Part shown: positions 18,059 through 26,788 of the stretch, piece after piece
Layout: every line of letters starts with the position of its first letter
Position numbering within the stretch: position 1 is the stretch's first letter
Assembly: GCF_005217605.1 (NCBI RefSeq)
Contig: NZ_SZPX01000004.1
Span: 62,001 to 126,000 of the forward strand
DNA length: 64,000 nucleotides
From: Sulfurimonas crateris
GTDB taxonomy: Bacteria; Campylobacterota; Campylobacteria; Campylobacterales; Sulfurimonadaceae
Reading direction: 5' to 3'
Translations under genes and position numbers: made by a program
The notes under the pieces: generated by a model
The model's database searches: none
What the model saw: the letters and a program-made list of their open reading frames with translations, nothing else
What the model was told of the DNA's origin: nothing

Positions 18059-18715
18059 ATGGAAGAAAAAAATGAACTAAATGATATTATCTTAAATAAA
18101 GGTGGTTCATCCGCGGGAAATAAAAAGATAATTTTAGCAGTAGCGACACTTGGTGTTGTTTTAATAATTGTTGTTATGCTGATGAACACCCTTACATCAA
18201 GCGGCACTGACAATCTGCCTCAAGCCGTTCTTCCTCCTCAGCCTCAAAAAGAGGTTCAAACACAAAATGACGAGCCTCTTTTTGAAGATGTTACCGTTGT
18301 TCAAGAGAGCGCTCCCGAGAGCACATCGTTAGATGAGATCGCTCAAAAATTAAAAGAGGAGAGCTCAAAAGAGAATCTTCAAACTGTAGAAAAAGAGAGT
18401 GTTGAGCCTGCTCCCGTGGCACCAAAAGTCATAGAGACCAAAAAAGTAGCAGCTGAACCAAAGAGTGTTGCTCCTGCAACTTCGGGTGAGTACTATATCC
18501 AAGTCGGTTCATTTGCAAAGTACGAGCCAAATAAAAAATTTCTAGACTCTATTTTAAACCTTGGGTACAAATATAAATTTCATAAAGTGACCGTAAACTC
18601 TAAGACTTTAAACAAAGTTCTAGTCGGACCTTTTGTCAATGAAGCAGAAGCAAGAAAGGCGTTAATTCCGGTTAGAAAGTCTGTTGAAGCAGGTGCTTTT
18701 TTAACTAGAATATAG
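18059..18715 (+). CDS. SPOR-domain membrane-anchored protein
   Basis: A 218-residue bitopic protein: a short cytoplasmic N-terminus, one transmembrane helix (about 21-44, ILAVATLGVVLIIVVMLMNTL), a long Pro/Glu/Lys-rich periplasmic linker, and a C-terminal SPOR domain (about 145-218, EYYIQVGSFAKYEPNKKFLDSI ending GPFVNEAEARKALIPVR). SPOR domains bind denuded peptidoglycan at the division septum. AAGGAG lies 6 bases before the ATG at 18059, which I prefer over the in-frame GTG at 18053. A comparable gene follows the glyA-DUF1882 pair in Helicobacter. It precedes trpE by 16 bases. Confidence 0.8.
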   Translation: MEEKNELNDIILNKGGSSAGNKKIILAVATLGVVLIIVVMLMNTLTSSGTDNLPQAVLPPQPQKEVQTQNDEPLFEDVTVVQESAPESTSLDEIAQKLKEESSKENLQTVEKESVEPAPVAPKVIETKKVAAEPKSVAPATSGEYYIQVGSFAKYEPNKKFLDSILNLGYKYKFHKVTVNSKTLNKVLVGPFVNEAEARKALIPVRKSVEAGAFLTRI

Positions 18716-18731
18716 CCAGATAAGGTTTTTT

Positions 18732-20135
18732 TTGATTTACTCTAAACAATTTATTCAAGACCAGTTAGCTCCTGTTGCTATCTATGCGAAACTAAAGGAG
18801 ATCTTCAAAGATGAGATCTCCTATCTTTTTGAGAGTGCCGGAGGAAGCGAAGGAAACTACAGCTTCATCTGCATCGGTGCAAGAGAGAGAGTTCAGTATA
18901 TAGACGGAAAAACCATATATACAGATGCTGAAGGTTTAACACACACAAAAGATGAGTCCCCTTTTACTTTCTTAAAAAATTACTACAAAAATATTGATAC
19001 AGACATCTATAAAAAAGCATCCGCTGAGCTGAAAGTAGGTTATGTGGACGGCTTTATAGGCTATATCGGTTATGATATGGTTAAAGTTTTTGAACCAAAA
19101 CTACATAACACAATGGATGATCTTAGAGATGAGCTAAACACTCCTGACCTTGACCTGATACTTCCAAAAATCATTCTTGTTTACTCTCACAAAAACTATC
19201 AACTCACACTTATAAGCACTCAAGAAGAGATGAGCAAAAAATTTGATATGATCGAAGCTGAGCTAAAAAACGCTTACGAATATGTTCATATGAAGCGAAA
19301 TATCGGCAATGACAAAGGAAGCTTTGCATTCTCAAAAGAGCAGTTTTTTGAGATGGTTGAGAAATCAAAAGAGATGATAAGAAGCGGCGACGTTTTTCAG
19401 ATACTTATGACAAACCGCTTTACAAGAAATATACATGTAGATCCTTTTAGCTTCTACAGAATTCTTAGAAGCAAAAACCCATCACCATATATGTTTTTAA
19501 TGGAGTATGAAGATTTTAACATAGTCGGCAGCTCTCCTGAGGTTATGGTAAGGCTAACTGGCGGCGAGCTTCTTCTTCGTCCGATTGCAGGTACAAGAAA
19601 AAGAGGCGCTACAAAAGCAAGAGACAAAGAGCTTGAAGATGAGCTTTTGGCAGACCCAAAAGAGCTCTCAGAGCATCTCATGCTAATCGACCTTGGCAGA
19701 AATGACGTCAGCCGTGTTGCAAAAACTGGAAGCGTAAAAGTTGAAAATATGATGCATATAGAGAGATTTTCCCATGTTATGCATATAGTCTCCGATGTCA
19801 CCGCTACGCTTGCGGACGACAAAGATATGTTTGACCTCTTTATGGCTACATTTACGGCTGGAACTATGACGGGTGCGCCAAAGATAAGAGCGATGGAGCT
19901 TATTGCCGAGTATGAAGGGCTAAAGCGCGGTTTTTACAGCGGAAGTGTCGGCTACTTCGGGTTTGATGGCAATATGGACAGCGCAATTACAATCAGAACT
20001 GCTCTTGTAAAAGATGACAAAGTTGTTCTTCAAGCCGGTGCTGGTGTAGTTGCAGACAGCCAAAACGAATTAGAATATTTGGAAGTTAAAAACAAACTCG
20101 GCGCACTTGTCGCTTCGCTGGAAGATTTAGACTAA
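18732..20135 (+). CDS. trpE: Anthranilate synthase component I
   Basis: A 467-residue chorismate-utilising enzyme that makes anthranilate from chorismate with ammonia supplied by a TrpG partner. The C-terminal catalytic domain has SGDVFQILMTNRF (about 218), GSSPEVMVRL, RPIAGTRKRG, LIDLGRNDVSRV and GTMTGAPKIRAMELI. No trpG or other trp gene is adjacent, so PabB (aminodeoxychorismate synthase) is an alternative that I cannot exclude. The start is TTG at 18732 and has only a weak ribosome binding site. aroE begins immediately after the stop codon, linking two chorismate-pathway genes. Confidence 0.82.
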   Translation: MIYSKQFIQDQLAPVAIYAKLKEIFKDEISYLFESAGGSEGNYSFICIGARERVQYIDGKTIYTDAEGLTHTKDESPFTFLKNYYKNIDTDIYKKASAELKVGYVDGFIGYIGYDMVKVFEPKLHNTMDDLRDELNTPDLDLILPKIILVYSHKNYQLTLISTQEEMSKKFDMIEAELKNAYEYVHMKRNIGNDKGSFAFSKEQFFEMVEKSKEMIRSGDVFQILMTNRFTRNIHVDPFSFYRILRSKNPSPYMFLMEYEDFNIVGSSPEVMVRLTGGELLLRPIAGTRKRGATKARDKELEDELLADPKELSEHLMLIDLGRNDVSRVAKTGSVKVENMMHIERFSHVMHIVSDVTATLADDKDMFDLFMATFTAGTMTGAPKIRAMELIAEYEGLKRGFYSGSVGYFGFDGNMDSAITIRTALVKDDKVVLQAGAGVVADSQNELEYLEVKNKLGALVASLEDLD

Positions 20136-20927
20136 ATGAAATTATTTGCCATCTTTGGCGACCCTGTTGCGCACTCTCGCTCTCCGCTTATGCACAACTC
20201 TGTATTTAAACATCTAAACTACAAAGCCTGCTACACAAGAGTTCATCTGACGGATGGCTCAAAACTAAAAGAGACTTTTTTCTCCCTAAGCCTTAGCGGA
20301 GCAAATATTACCGTTCCTCATAAAGAGGCGGCGTATGAGGCTTGCGATGAAGTAAGAGGCTTTGCCAAAAAAGTTGGAGTCGTAAACACTATCGTAAACG
20401 AAAACGGCAAACTTATAGGCTACAACACCGATGCTGACGGTTTTATGTTTGCCATCAAAGAGTTTGGCGCTATTAAAAATATTTTAGTTCTTGGTGCAGG
20501 CGGAACGGCAAAAGCGCTCTGCGCTAGATTTATGGAAGACGGCATAAAAGTAAGTGTCCTAAACAGAAGCCAAAACAAACTTGCTTATTTTAAAGAACTT
20601 GGTTGTGAGTGCTTTGGCTGGGAAGATTTTGAACTTAAAAAATATGATCTGGTTGTAAATACTACAAGTGCCGGGCTAAAAGATGAAGAGCTACCATGTC
20701 CATCAGGTTTGCTAGAAAACATTTTAGACAACAGCTCATTTGCGGCAGATGCCATCTACGGCAAAGTAACACCGTTTTTAAAACTTGCAAATAGCAAAAG
20801 TATAACATCTAAAGACGGTGCAGACATGCTTCTAGCTCAGGGTATTTTAGCGAATGAGCTTATGGTAAAAAATGAGCTAAAAACAGAAGATATTAAAAAC
20901 TACATGTCAAAGAGTTTCGAACTCTGA
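20136..20927 (+). CDS. aroE: Shikimate dehydrogenase
   Basis: A 263-residue NADP-dependent enzyme reducing 3-dehydroshikimate to shikimate. The substrate domain has GDPVAHSRSPLMHNSVF (about 8), NITVPHKEAA with the catalytic Lys (about 58-67) and NTDADGF. The Rossmann domain has VLGAGGTAKALCARF (about 118). The C-terminal GADMLLAQG is typical. The ATG directly follows the trpE stop. Its last 21 bases overlap the 3' end of convergent hypF. Confidence 0.95.
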   Translation: MKLFAIFGDPVAHSRSPLMHNSVFKHLNYKACYTRVHLTDGSKLKETFFSLSLSGANITVPHKEAAYEACDEVRGFAKKVGVVNTIVNENGKLIGYNTDADGFMFAIKEFGAIKNILVLGAGGTAKALCARFMEDGIKVSVLNRSQNKLAYFKELGCECFGWEDFELKKYDLVVNTTSAGLKDEELPCPSGLLENILDNSSFAADAIYGKVTPFLKLANSKSITSKDGADMLLAQGILANELMVKNELKTEDIKNYMSKSFEL

Positions 20928-23141
20928 GGCAGCGGCTATTGCCTGTCCGTAGGCAATTGAGGCGTCATTGCTTACAAACATCTCAGGCAAGATTACATCA
21001 GGGATTTTTTGCATAATCAGTCTTAAAAGCACTCTGTTTTGAAACACTCCGCCGCCTAAAACCAGTGGCAAATCATACTTTTTGTGCATCTCGCAAATTA
21101 TCTCAACTATCGTGTTAAAAAATTTAGAAACCGCAACACGACTGTTTTCTTCATCTAAAATCTGCCTAAATATTTGGCTGAAATCTATCTCGCCCTCTTC
21201 TATGCCAAAGAGATAACTCTCAAAAATATTTTCATCATAGAGGCTCTCCAAAAGCAGTCCGCTCTCGCCCTCATAACTGCAAACCTGAATAACATCTAAG
21301 ATTGATGCCACTGCATCAAAAAGTCGTCCGCACGAGCTTGAGAGCGGTGTATTTAGACTATTTTTATATGCCGTGTAGAGTGTTTTTTTCTCGGTTGCTG
21401 AGAATGAGCTTGTTGTCGCATTATCTAACGCAAAAGTATCCTCGCCGTATATCTCAAACAAGAAGCTAAGAGCGACTCTCCGCGGCTCTTTTATCGCCCT
21501 CTCACCGCCAAGAAGTTTAAAGTATTTAAAGTGTCCTACTCTCTCATAACTCTCTAAGTCGCAGACAAAAAACTCTCCGCCCCAAAGGTTGCCCTCATCG
21601 CCGTATCCGGTTCCGTCAAAACTGACACCCAGAACTTTTGTCGTTATGCCATTTACGCCCATAGTTGCCAAAATATGCGCGTAGTGGTGCTGAACTTGAA
21701 GCAACTCTATGTCTCTGTTTTGCGCCACCAACTCTTTTGCGTATTTTGTCGACTCATGGTTTGGATGTTTATCACAAACTACCACATCAGGCTCAAACTC
21801 ATAAATCCGCTTCAACGTCTCTATGTGCGATTTGTAATGCTCTATGCTCGACAAACTTCCCAAATCCCCGATGTATGGCGATAAAACAACACTCTGCCCG
21901 ATAGTAATAGCCACACTGCTCTTCTGGTTTGCTCCAAGTGCTAAAATCTTCTTGTCTGTTTTATGAGGAAGTTTAAGATAGAGAGGCGCGTATCCTCTTG
22001 CATCTCTTAGCATAAATGTTTTCTCACCTTCGACAAAGGCTACCGAATCGTCACAGCAGTTCAGTATCTCTCTGTCGTTATCCAAGCAAAAGTCCCAAAT
22101 GCCGCGAAGCCTCATAATCTCATCATAACTTTTGCAAAGCGGCTCATCTGAGACGTTCGCACTTGTCGCGACTATTGGTCTGTTCAACCTTTGTAAAATA
22201 AGATGATGAAGCGGAGTGTATGCCAAAAAAAGCCCTATTTGGTTGATATTTGGAGCGACATGTTGGCTTAGAGCGTTATCTTCTCTTTTTTTAAGCAGAA
22301 CAATAGGGCGTCTGTTTGAGCAAAGAAGCGCCTCCTCTTTTTCGTTTATAGAGGCAATATTTTTTGACATGTAGATATCTTTTACCATCACTCCAAAAGG
22401 CTTTGAGGCTCTTTGCTTTCTCTCTCGCAGAAGTTTCACAGCTTCATCATTCGTAGCATCACAAACCAGATGATAACCCCCTATTCCTTTTACGCACAAA
22501 ATCTTCCCCTCAGTTATAAGCTCGACAGCTTTATCTACGATGTTTTCACTCTCTATCATATTGCCGCTGTTATCAAACAAAGAGAGTTTTGGTCCGCACT
22601 CATGGCATCCAATGGGCTGAGCGTGGTAGCGTCTGTCTTGTGGATTTTTATACTCTTGTGCACACTTTTCACACATTGCAAACTCATCCATAGAGGTATG
22701 TTTTCTGTCGTAGGGAAGATTTTTTATGATGCTAAAACGGGGTCCGCAATTTGTACATGTAATAAACGGATACCCAAATCTGCGGTTGGTTTTATCGTGA
22801 AGTTCACTCTCACATTCACTGCACATTGCAATGTCAGGTGGAATATGGCTGGAGAGATTTTTGGCACCTTCGCTCATCTCTATGCTAAAACCGTCAAACG
22901 ATTTTGTTTTTTTTACTTGAGTTATTTTTATGGAGTCTATTTCACTCAGCGGAGGTTTGTTGTCTCTTATCTTTTTTACTAACTCATCCAGCTCTTCTTT
23001 TGTAGCGTCAAGAAGTATCAGCACACCGTAACCGTTGTTTGATACCTCTCCACTTAGCCCGGATGAAGCGGCAAGATTGTAGATAAAAGGGCGAAATCCG
23101 ACACCCTGCACAACGCCTCTTATCTCAATGCTCCATATCAC
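20907..23141 (-). CDS. hypF: Carbamoyltransferase HypF
   Basis: A 744-residue maturation factor that converts carbamoyl phosphate and ATP to the carbamoyl-AMP/thiocarbamate used to make the cyanide ligands of [NiFe] hydrogenase. The domains in order are: acylphosphatase (GVVQGVGFRPFIYN, about 8-21), two zinc-finger-like CxxC pairs (about 108-185), a YrdC/Sua5 domain (CVKGIGGYHLVCDA) and a Kae1-like carbamoyltransferase (QHHYAHILATMG and SFDGTGYGDEGNLWGGEFFV). The length is normal. It is the last gene of hypE-hypA-hypF on this strand; its ATG overlaps the end of hypA by one base. Confidence 0.96.
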   Translation of the reverse strand: MIWSIEIRGVVQGVGFRPFIYNLAASSGLSGEVSNNGYGVLILLDATKEELDELVKKIRDNKPPLSEIDSIKITQVKKTKSFDGFSIEMSEGAKNLSSHIPPDIAMCSECESELHDKTNRRFGYPFITCTNCGPRFSIIKNLPYDRKHTSMDEFAMCEKCAQEYKNPQDRRYHAQPIGCHECGPKLSLFDNSGNMIESENIVDKAVELITEGKILCVKGIGGYHLVCDATNDEAVKLLRERKQRASKPFGVMVKDIYMSKNIASINEKEEALLCSNRRPIVLLKKREDNALSQHVAPNINQIGLFLAYTPLHHLILQRLNRPIVATSANVSDEPLCKSYDEIMRLRGIWDFCLDNDREILNCCDDSVAFVEGEKTFMLRDARGYAPLYLKLPHKTDKKILALGANQKSSVAITIGQSVVLSPYIGDLGSLSSIEHYKSHIETLKRIYEFEPDVVVCDKHPNHESTKYAKELVAQNRDIELLQVQHHYAHILATMGVNGITTKVLGVSFDGTGYGDEGNLWGGEFFVCDLESYERVGHFKYFKLLGGERAIKEPRRVALSFLFEIYGEDTFALDNATTSSFSATEKKTLYTAYKNSLNTPLSSSCGRLFDAVASILDVIQVCSYEGESGLLLESLYDENIFESYLFGIEEGEIDFSQIFRQILDEENSRVAVSKFFNTIVEIICEMHKKYDLPLVLGGGVFQNRVLLRLIMQKIPDVILPEMFVSNDASIAYGQAIAAASEFETL

Positions 23142-23482
23142 TACTCTAGCTCCAAACTCATCAAATACATCTCTTCGCCATCAAGAACTTTTATGTCAAA
23201 ACTGCCGCATTTTGGGCAGATAAACTCATTTTTCTCAAGCTCTTCCTCCACGCCGCAGACGTTGCAGTGGACTTTTACTTTTTGAAGATTTAAAACCAGC
23301 TCCGCATCATTACATACCGTGCCAAGCCTAAACATCTCGTAAGCTTCACGCAGAAGATGCGGCTCAACTCCGCTGAGAGTGCCGATTTTAACGACAACTT
23401 TTGTCACTTTTTTTGCATTGTTTTTTCTTGCATGCTCCTCGCAGCTATCAATGAGCGATTGAACGATGCTGTACTCATGCAT
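23141..23482 (-). CDS. hypA: Hydrogenase nickel-insertion protein HypA
   Basis: A 113-residue Ni/Zn protein. The N-terminus MHEYSIVQSL supplies the nickel ligand His2; MHEMS is the commoner form. Two CxxC pairs (CNVC and CPKC, about 73-92) bind the structural zinc. HypA works with HypB to insert nickel into the hydrogenase large subunit. In some Helicobacter it also serves urease, but no urease genes occur here. It abuts hypE, whose stop lies one base before the hypA ATG. Confidence 0.95.
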   Translation of the reverse strand: MHEYSIVQSLIDSCEEHARKNNAKKVTKVVVKIGTLSGVEPHLLREAYEMFRLGTVCNDAELVLNLQKVKVHCNVCGVEEELEKNEFICPKCGSFDIKVLDGEEMYLMSLELE

Positions 23483-24475
23483 TTAGCAGATCCTAGGGAG
23501 AAGCTCACCGGTTGGGACGTCCAAAAACCTCTGCGTTCCCCACGCCGAATTTATAATGACTTTTTTAAGATGCTTGTCGGTAACTTTGCCGATGATAGAG
23601 GCATTTTTATTAAATGTTTTTAAAATCTGCTCTGCCCTTTTAGATTCCTCTTTGTTCACTGCGAGCAAAAATGTCCCCTCGTTTGCCAGAGACATCGCTT
23701 CAAACCCCAAAAGCTCACAAAGCCCCATAACTTCATCGCTTGTAACGATTTTTTTCTCATCTATCTCTATACAAATATTTGACTGCCTCGCCCACTCGTT
23801 AAGAGCCGCACTGACACCACCGCGTGTCGCATCGCGCATAGCCGTAATCTTTACGCCCTCATCTATAAGACTCTTCACAACAGGAAAAAGAGAGGTGCAG
23901 TCACTTTTAAGCGCAGAGCTGAGTTCTATGCCCTCGCGAGATGCAAAGATGGTAGCTCCGTGGCACCCGATATCTCGGCTTAGAAGTATGACATCATCCT
24001 CGCTTATGCTGTTTGAACTGATGCCTCTTTGTAAAATCTCCCCGATACCTGTCGTGTTTATAAATATCCCATCCACACTGCCGCGAGGTACAACTTTTGT
24101 ATCTCCGCTCACGACCTGCGCGCCGTTAATTAGCAGCTCTTTTTGCATGGATGAGACTATGCGCTCAAGCTTCTCTACACTAAAACCCTCTTCGATTATC
24201 ACGCTACATGTAAGATATTTCGGCTTAGCACCCATCATGGCAAGGTCGTTGCATGTTCCGCAAACTGCAAGTTTGCCTATGTCCGCACCTGCAAAAAAGA
24301 GCGGAGTGACCGTGAAGCTGTCGGTTGAAAATGCCAAAGTGCCGCCCTCTATCACCGCCGCATCTTCGCTTTTGTCTAGGATGTCGTTTTTAAATGCTTT
24401 GTAAAAAACTTTAGAGATTAGCTCGTTGTTTTCTTGCCCGCCGTTACCGTGTGCTAAGGTTATGGTTTTAGTCAT
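23483..24475 (-). CDS. hypE: Carbamoyl-phosphate-derived cyanide synthesis protein HypE
   Basis: A 330-residue PurM/AIR-synthase-fold protein that dehydrates the carbamoyl group delivered by HypF to a thiocyanate on its C-terminal cysteine. That cysteine is present: the protein ends PRIC. The N-terminus carries AHGNGGQENNELI, with DDAAV-like EDAAVIEG and the AIRS motifs SGDTKVVPRG and MRDATRGGVSAALNE. It is the first gene of hypE-A-F. Its start is 89 bases after the HNH endonuclease gene region, so it must be served by its own promoter or by read-through of the inserted block. Confidence 0.96.
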   Translation of the reverse strand: MTKTITLAHGNGGQENNELISKVFYKAFKNDILDKSEDAAVIEGGTLAFSTDSFTVTPLFFAGADIGKLAVCGTCNDLAMMGAKPKYLTCSVIIEEGFSVEKLERIVSSMQKELLINGAQVVSGDTKVVPRGSVDGIFINTTGIGEILQRGISSNSISEDDVILLSRDIGCHGATIFASREGIELSSALKSDCTSLFPVVKSLIDEGVKITAMRDATRGGVSAALNEWARQSNICIEIDEKKIVTSDEVMGLCELLGFEAMSLANEGTFLLAVNKEESKRAEQILKTFNKNASIIGKVTDKHLKKVIINSAWGTQRFLDVPTGELLPRIC

Positions 24476-24564
24476 AATTTAACTCCCCTTCCACTTATAT
24501 TCTAATATAACTTTGCGTTTTTTTCTACTTAAAAATCTTCTTCTAAAATCTGTTTTTTTGATTT

Positions 24565-25374
24565 CTATTCAGATTCTCTATCGTTGATAAAATTTGATAT
24601 TTCTTCAATGCTAAAATTAGGATTTTTACGATGTATCATAGCATGACAATTAGGGCAAACGGGTCTTAAATCATTTATTGGGTCTAACTTATACTCTTTC
24701 CTTATTTCAGATAATGGTTTGATATGGTGAACATGAATAAAGTTTTTTCCAATATCTCCATATACTTTTTTAAAATCAAAACCACAAACATAACATTGAT
24801 AGCCGTAATAATTTATGCACTTTTGTCTGCCTATTTGATCTCGCTCATAAAAATTGATTGTAACTTGTTTGACACTTCCCTCGACATAAGTTTGATTACT
24901 ATTAGTATCTACTTCGTCTGGATATATAATTTTATTAAGGTTTTCATTTTCTAGAATTTTAATATTGTAGTTTTGTTCTTTTGCAAAGCGAATCATATTA
25001 TCAATATTTCCACTACTATTACCCCATTGGGTAGTAAAATATAATTCCTCTTCATTATAAGGGGTGGAAACACCATAATTTCCTATTCCAAAATATCTTT
25101 CATCTTTTTTTGAATCTTTACCTGCATGGTTGTTATACCAATTATAAAAATCTTTTTTATTGAAAATAACTTTTCTTTTACTCCTCAATCCAGATAATTG
25201 TTTATGAATAGAAGCATTATTAAAGATTTTTTGTAATTCTTCATAGCTTTTGTTCGGATTCACTCTTAAATAATATTTAAAAATGTCATAACAAAGTCTC
25301 CCTAAACCATTTCCATTGTCACCTGCAACATTACCATTTTTTTTATATTCTTTATTGTTAAATACTATTTTCAT
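24565..25374 (-). CDS. Solitary HNH endonuclease
   Basis: A 269-residue protein. The C-terminal 85 residues form an HNH nuclease: CYVCG (about 199), the HVHHIKPLSE core (about 221) and CPNCHAMIH (about 244). This is a ββα-metal finger held by two CxxC pairs, as in McrA-like and restriction-type enzymes. The N-terminal 180 residues have no motif I recognise and may set the target specificity. The gene is visibly richer in A+T than hypE/hypA and has no methylase partner in the window. It sits in a block that splits the hyp genes. Role uncertain: defence-type nuclease or mobile-element remnant. Confidence 0.75.
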   Translation of the reverse strand: MKIVFNNKEYKKNGNVAGDNGNGLGRLCYDIFKYYLRVNPNKSYEELQKIFNNASIHKQLSGLRSKRKVIFNKKDFYNWYNNHAGKDSKKDERYFGIGNYGVSTPYNEEELYFTTQWGNSSGNIDNMIRFAKEQNYNIKILENENLNKIIYPDEVDTNSNQTYVEGSVKQVTINFYERDQIGRQKCINYYGYQCYVCGFDFKKVYGDIGKNFIHVHHIKPLSEIRKEYKLDPINDLRPVCPNCHAMIHRKNPNFSIEEISNFINDRESE

Positions 25375-25591
25375 AACATCTCTCTTGCCCTTTATTTTGT
25401 TTAATCATCATACAACAATCTATGAACACAAAGCTCAAAGTTTAATCTTTTATCATATCTTGCCTAAAATTCTATTTTTCATAGCTTAGGCATATTCTCT
25501 CTAATAATTACCAAAATTTTTATCCGTCTACTTAATATTCTATAAATTACATACTATCTCTATTTTCCAGCAGACTTTATAAAGAATATTT
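25375..25591. other. AT-rich intergenic region with interrupted hairpin
   Basis: The 217 bases between hepT and the HNH gene hold no reading frame. TGCCTAA (25461-25467) pairs with TTAGGCA (25486-25492), with an inner CTAT/ATAG pair. This could end the mntA-hepT transcript on the minus strand, or start the HNH gene's leader. No terminal repeats or transposase remnant were seen. Confidence 0.4.
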
Positions 25592-25957
25592 CTATGATAT
25601 ATGATTTTGCATTATTTTTTTAACAGACTCTTTTATCACAGGCAGTCTTTGAGCAATCACATCTTCGACTATATACAAATCCACGCCTTCATAATCATGA
25701 GCTATAAAATTTCTCAACTCATAGCTCCCCTTTATATCTTGCTTATCAAAAAAAGCCAATACCTCAAGTTCGCCGTTGTGAAGAAGCTTATCAAACTGCT
25801 CGGCTATAGATGTCAGGTGCATTAGTATGGAAGCTCGTGAGTTTTGCTCATCTTCAAGAGCTTTTAAGACCGAGCCCTTTTCACTGATTATCGCATTTAC
25901 AAAGTTAATCTTTTTATCTATAAGTTTTACTCTTTCTATGGCTTTTTGACTAAACAT
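25592..25957 (-). CDS. hepT: HepT-like HEPN ribonuclease toxin
   Basis: A 121-residue DUF86/HepT-family protein. The diagnostic RX4HXY motif is intact as RNFIAHDY (about residues 82-89), which supplies the RNase active site. In MntA/HepT (type VII) systems the partner nucleotidyltransferase inactivates the toxin by adding AMP to the motif tyrosine. The start overlaps the mntA 3' end by 8 bases, the usual antitoxin-first order. The rest of the protein is helical with no other domain. It lies in the accessory block between hypD and hypE. Confidence 0.85.
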   Translation of the reverse strand: MFSQKAIERVKLIDKKINFVNAIISEKGSVLKALEDEQNSRASILMHLTSIAEQFDKLLHNGELEVLAFFDKQDIKGSYELRNFIAHDYEGVDLYIVEDVIAQRLPVIKESVKKIMQNHIS

Positions 25958-26264
25958 ATATAAGTTCCTTTTGTATTGTCTCTTTTAGCGGGCTTTGGCT
26001 GTCGAGGTCAAATATATCTATATTGCGGTGAAATTTTTTTCTTATTTTGTCTTTGATTTTTTCGATAGTCTCAAAATATGAGTAAGAAGAATTATCCGAT
26101 AAGTAATCGTTTTTTTTGGAAATAGCTATGTCTATATCGCTATATACTGTCTGAGTATCCTTTGCAAAACTTCCAAAAAGTGCAAACGCCGTAATGCCCT
26201 CTTTTGAGAACTCTGCTTTTAACTCTTTTAAATAGTGCAATATACTCTCTTTTGTTGCTCTCAT
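25950..26264 (-). CDS. mntA: MntA-like minimal nucleotidyltransferase antitoxin
   Basis: A 104-residue minimal nucleotidyltransferase. The catalytic motif is ALFGSFAKDTQTVYSDIDIAI (about 28-48), that is GS-F-x10-D-x-D with both metal-binding aspartates. The family adds AMP to HepT and so neutralises it. It is encoded directly upstream of hepT with an 8-base overlap, matching the known pair architecture. The start has a modest ribosome binding site (AAGGAAA on the minus strand). Confidence 0.87.
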   Translation of the reverse strand: MRATKESILHYLKELKAEFSKEGITAFALFGSFAKDTQTVYSDIDIAISKKNDYLSDNSSYSYFETIEKIKDKIRKKFHRNIDIFDLDSQSPLKETIQKELIYV

Positions 26265-26287
26265 GCTTTTCCTTTGATATGAAATAA

Positions 26288-26785
26288 TTATATCATATTC
26301 TCTTTGTACATTTTAGGATACTCAAACATCACTAACTTTGCATTTTGGGGAGCTATTTCTGCCCATTTCTTACACTTGAACTCTATCTCTACAATGCCGC
26401 ATGTCGGGATATTTTCATTAAAGCCTGCGAGATTATATGCCAGTTCATTTAGCGATGGATTGTGTCCTACCAAAAAGATGACCTTGTAGCTCTCATCAAG
26501 CCTTTTAACTATCTTGCTAAGTGTCTCTGAAGTCGCTTCGTATATATCATCCAAAAAGAGTATGTTTTTATACCCGACTTCATTGGCTATTATCTCAGCG
26601 GTGCTTTTTGCCCTTTTTGCGGGGCTAGAGATGATGATGTCGGGTATTACGCCCGTTTTTTTGAGTCGCTCACCCATCATCGGAGCATTTGCTTTTCCTC
26701 TTTTGTTGAGAGGTCGCTCAAAGTCATCAAGCGTCTCATCGCCCCAGCTAGATTTTGCGTGTCTGATGATGTAGAGCTTTTTCAT
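26288..26785 (-). CDS. SixA-like histidine phosphatase family protein
   Basis: A 165-residue member of the histidine phosphatase superfamily. The phosphohistidine motif is IRHAKSSWGD (about 6-15) and the second catalytic histidine lies in VGHNPSLNELA (about 102). FERPLNKRGKANAPMMGERL is the usual SixA segment. SixA removes phosphate from histidine of phosphotransfer domains; the substrate here is unknown. It starts 3 bases after the aldo/keto reductase stop, so the two are cotranscribed. Confidence 0.82.
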   Translation of the reverse strand: MKKLYIIRHAKSSWGDETLDDFERPLNKRGKANAPMMGERLKKTGVIPDIIISSPAKRAKSTAEIIANEVGYKNILFLDDIYEATSETLSKIVKRLDESYKVIFLVGHNPSLNELAYNLAGFNENIPTCGIVEIEFKCKKWAEIAPQNAKLVMFEYPKMYKENMI

Positions 26786-26788
26786 CTC

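Noticed and set aside
23556-24404. 282-codon open frame on the plus strand opposite hypE
   Set aside because: It lies wholly antisense to hypE, which has all family motifs. The translation has no recognisable domain, is Ser/Pro-biased and is a shadow of the real gene.
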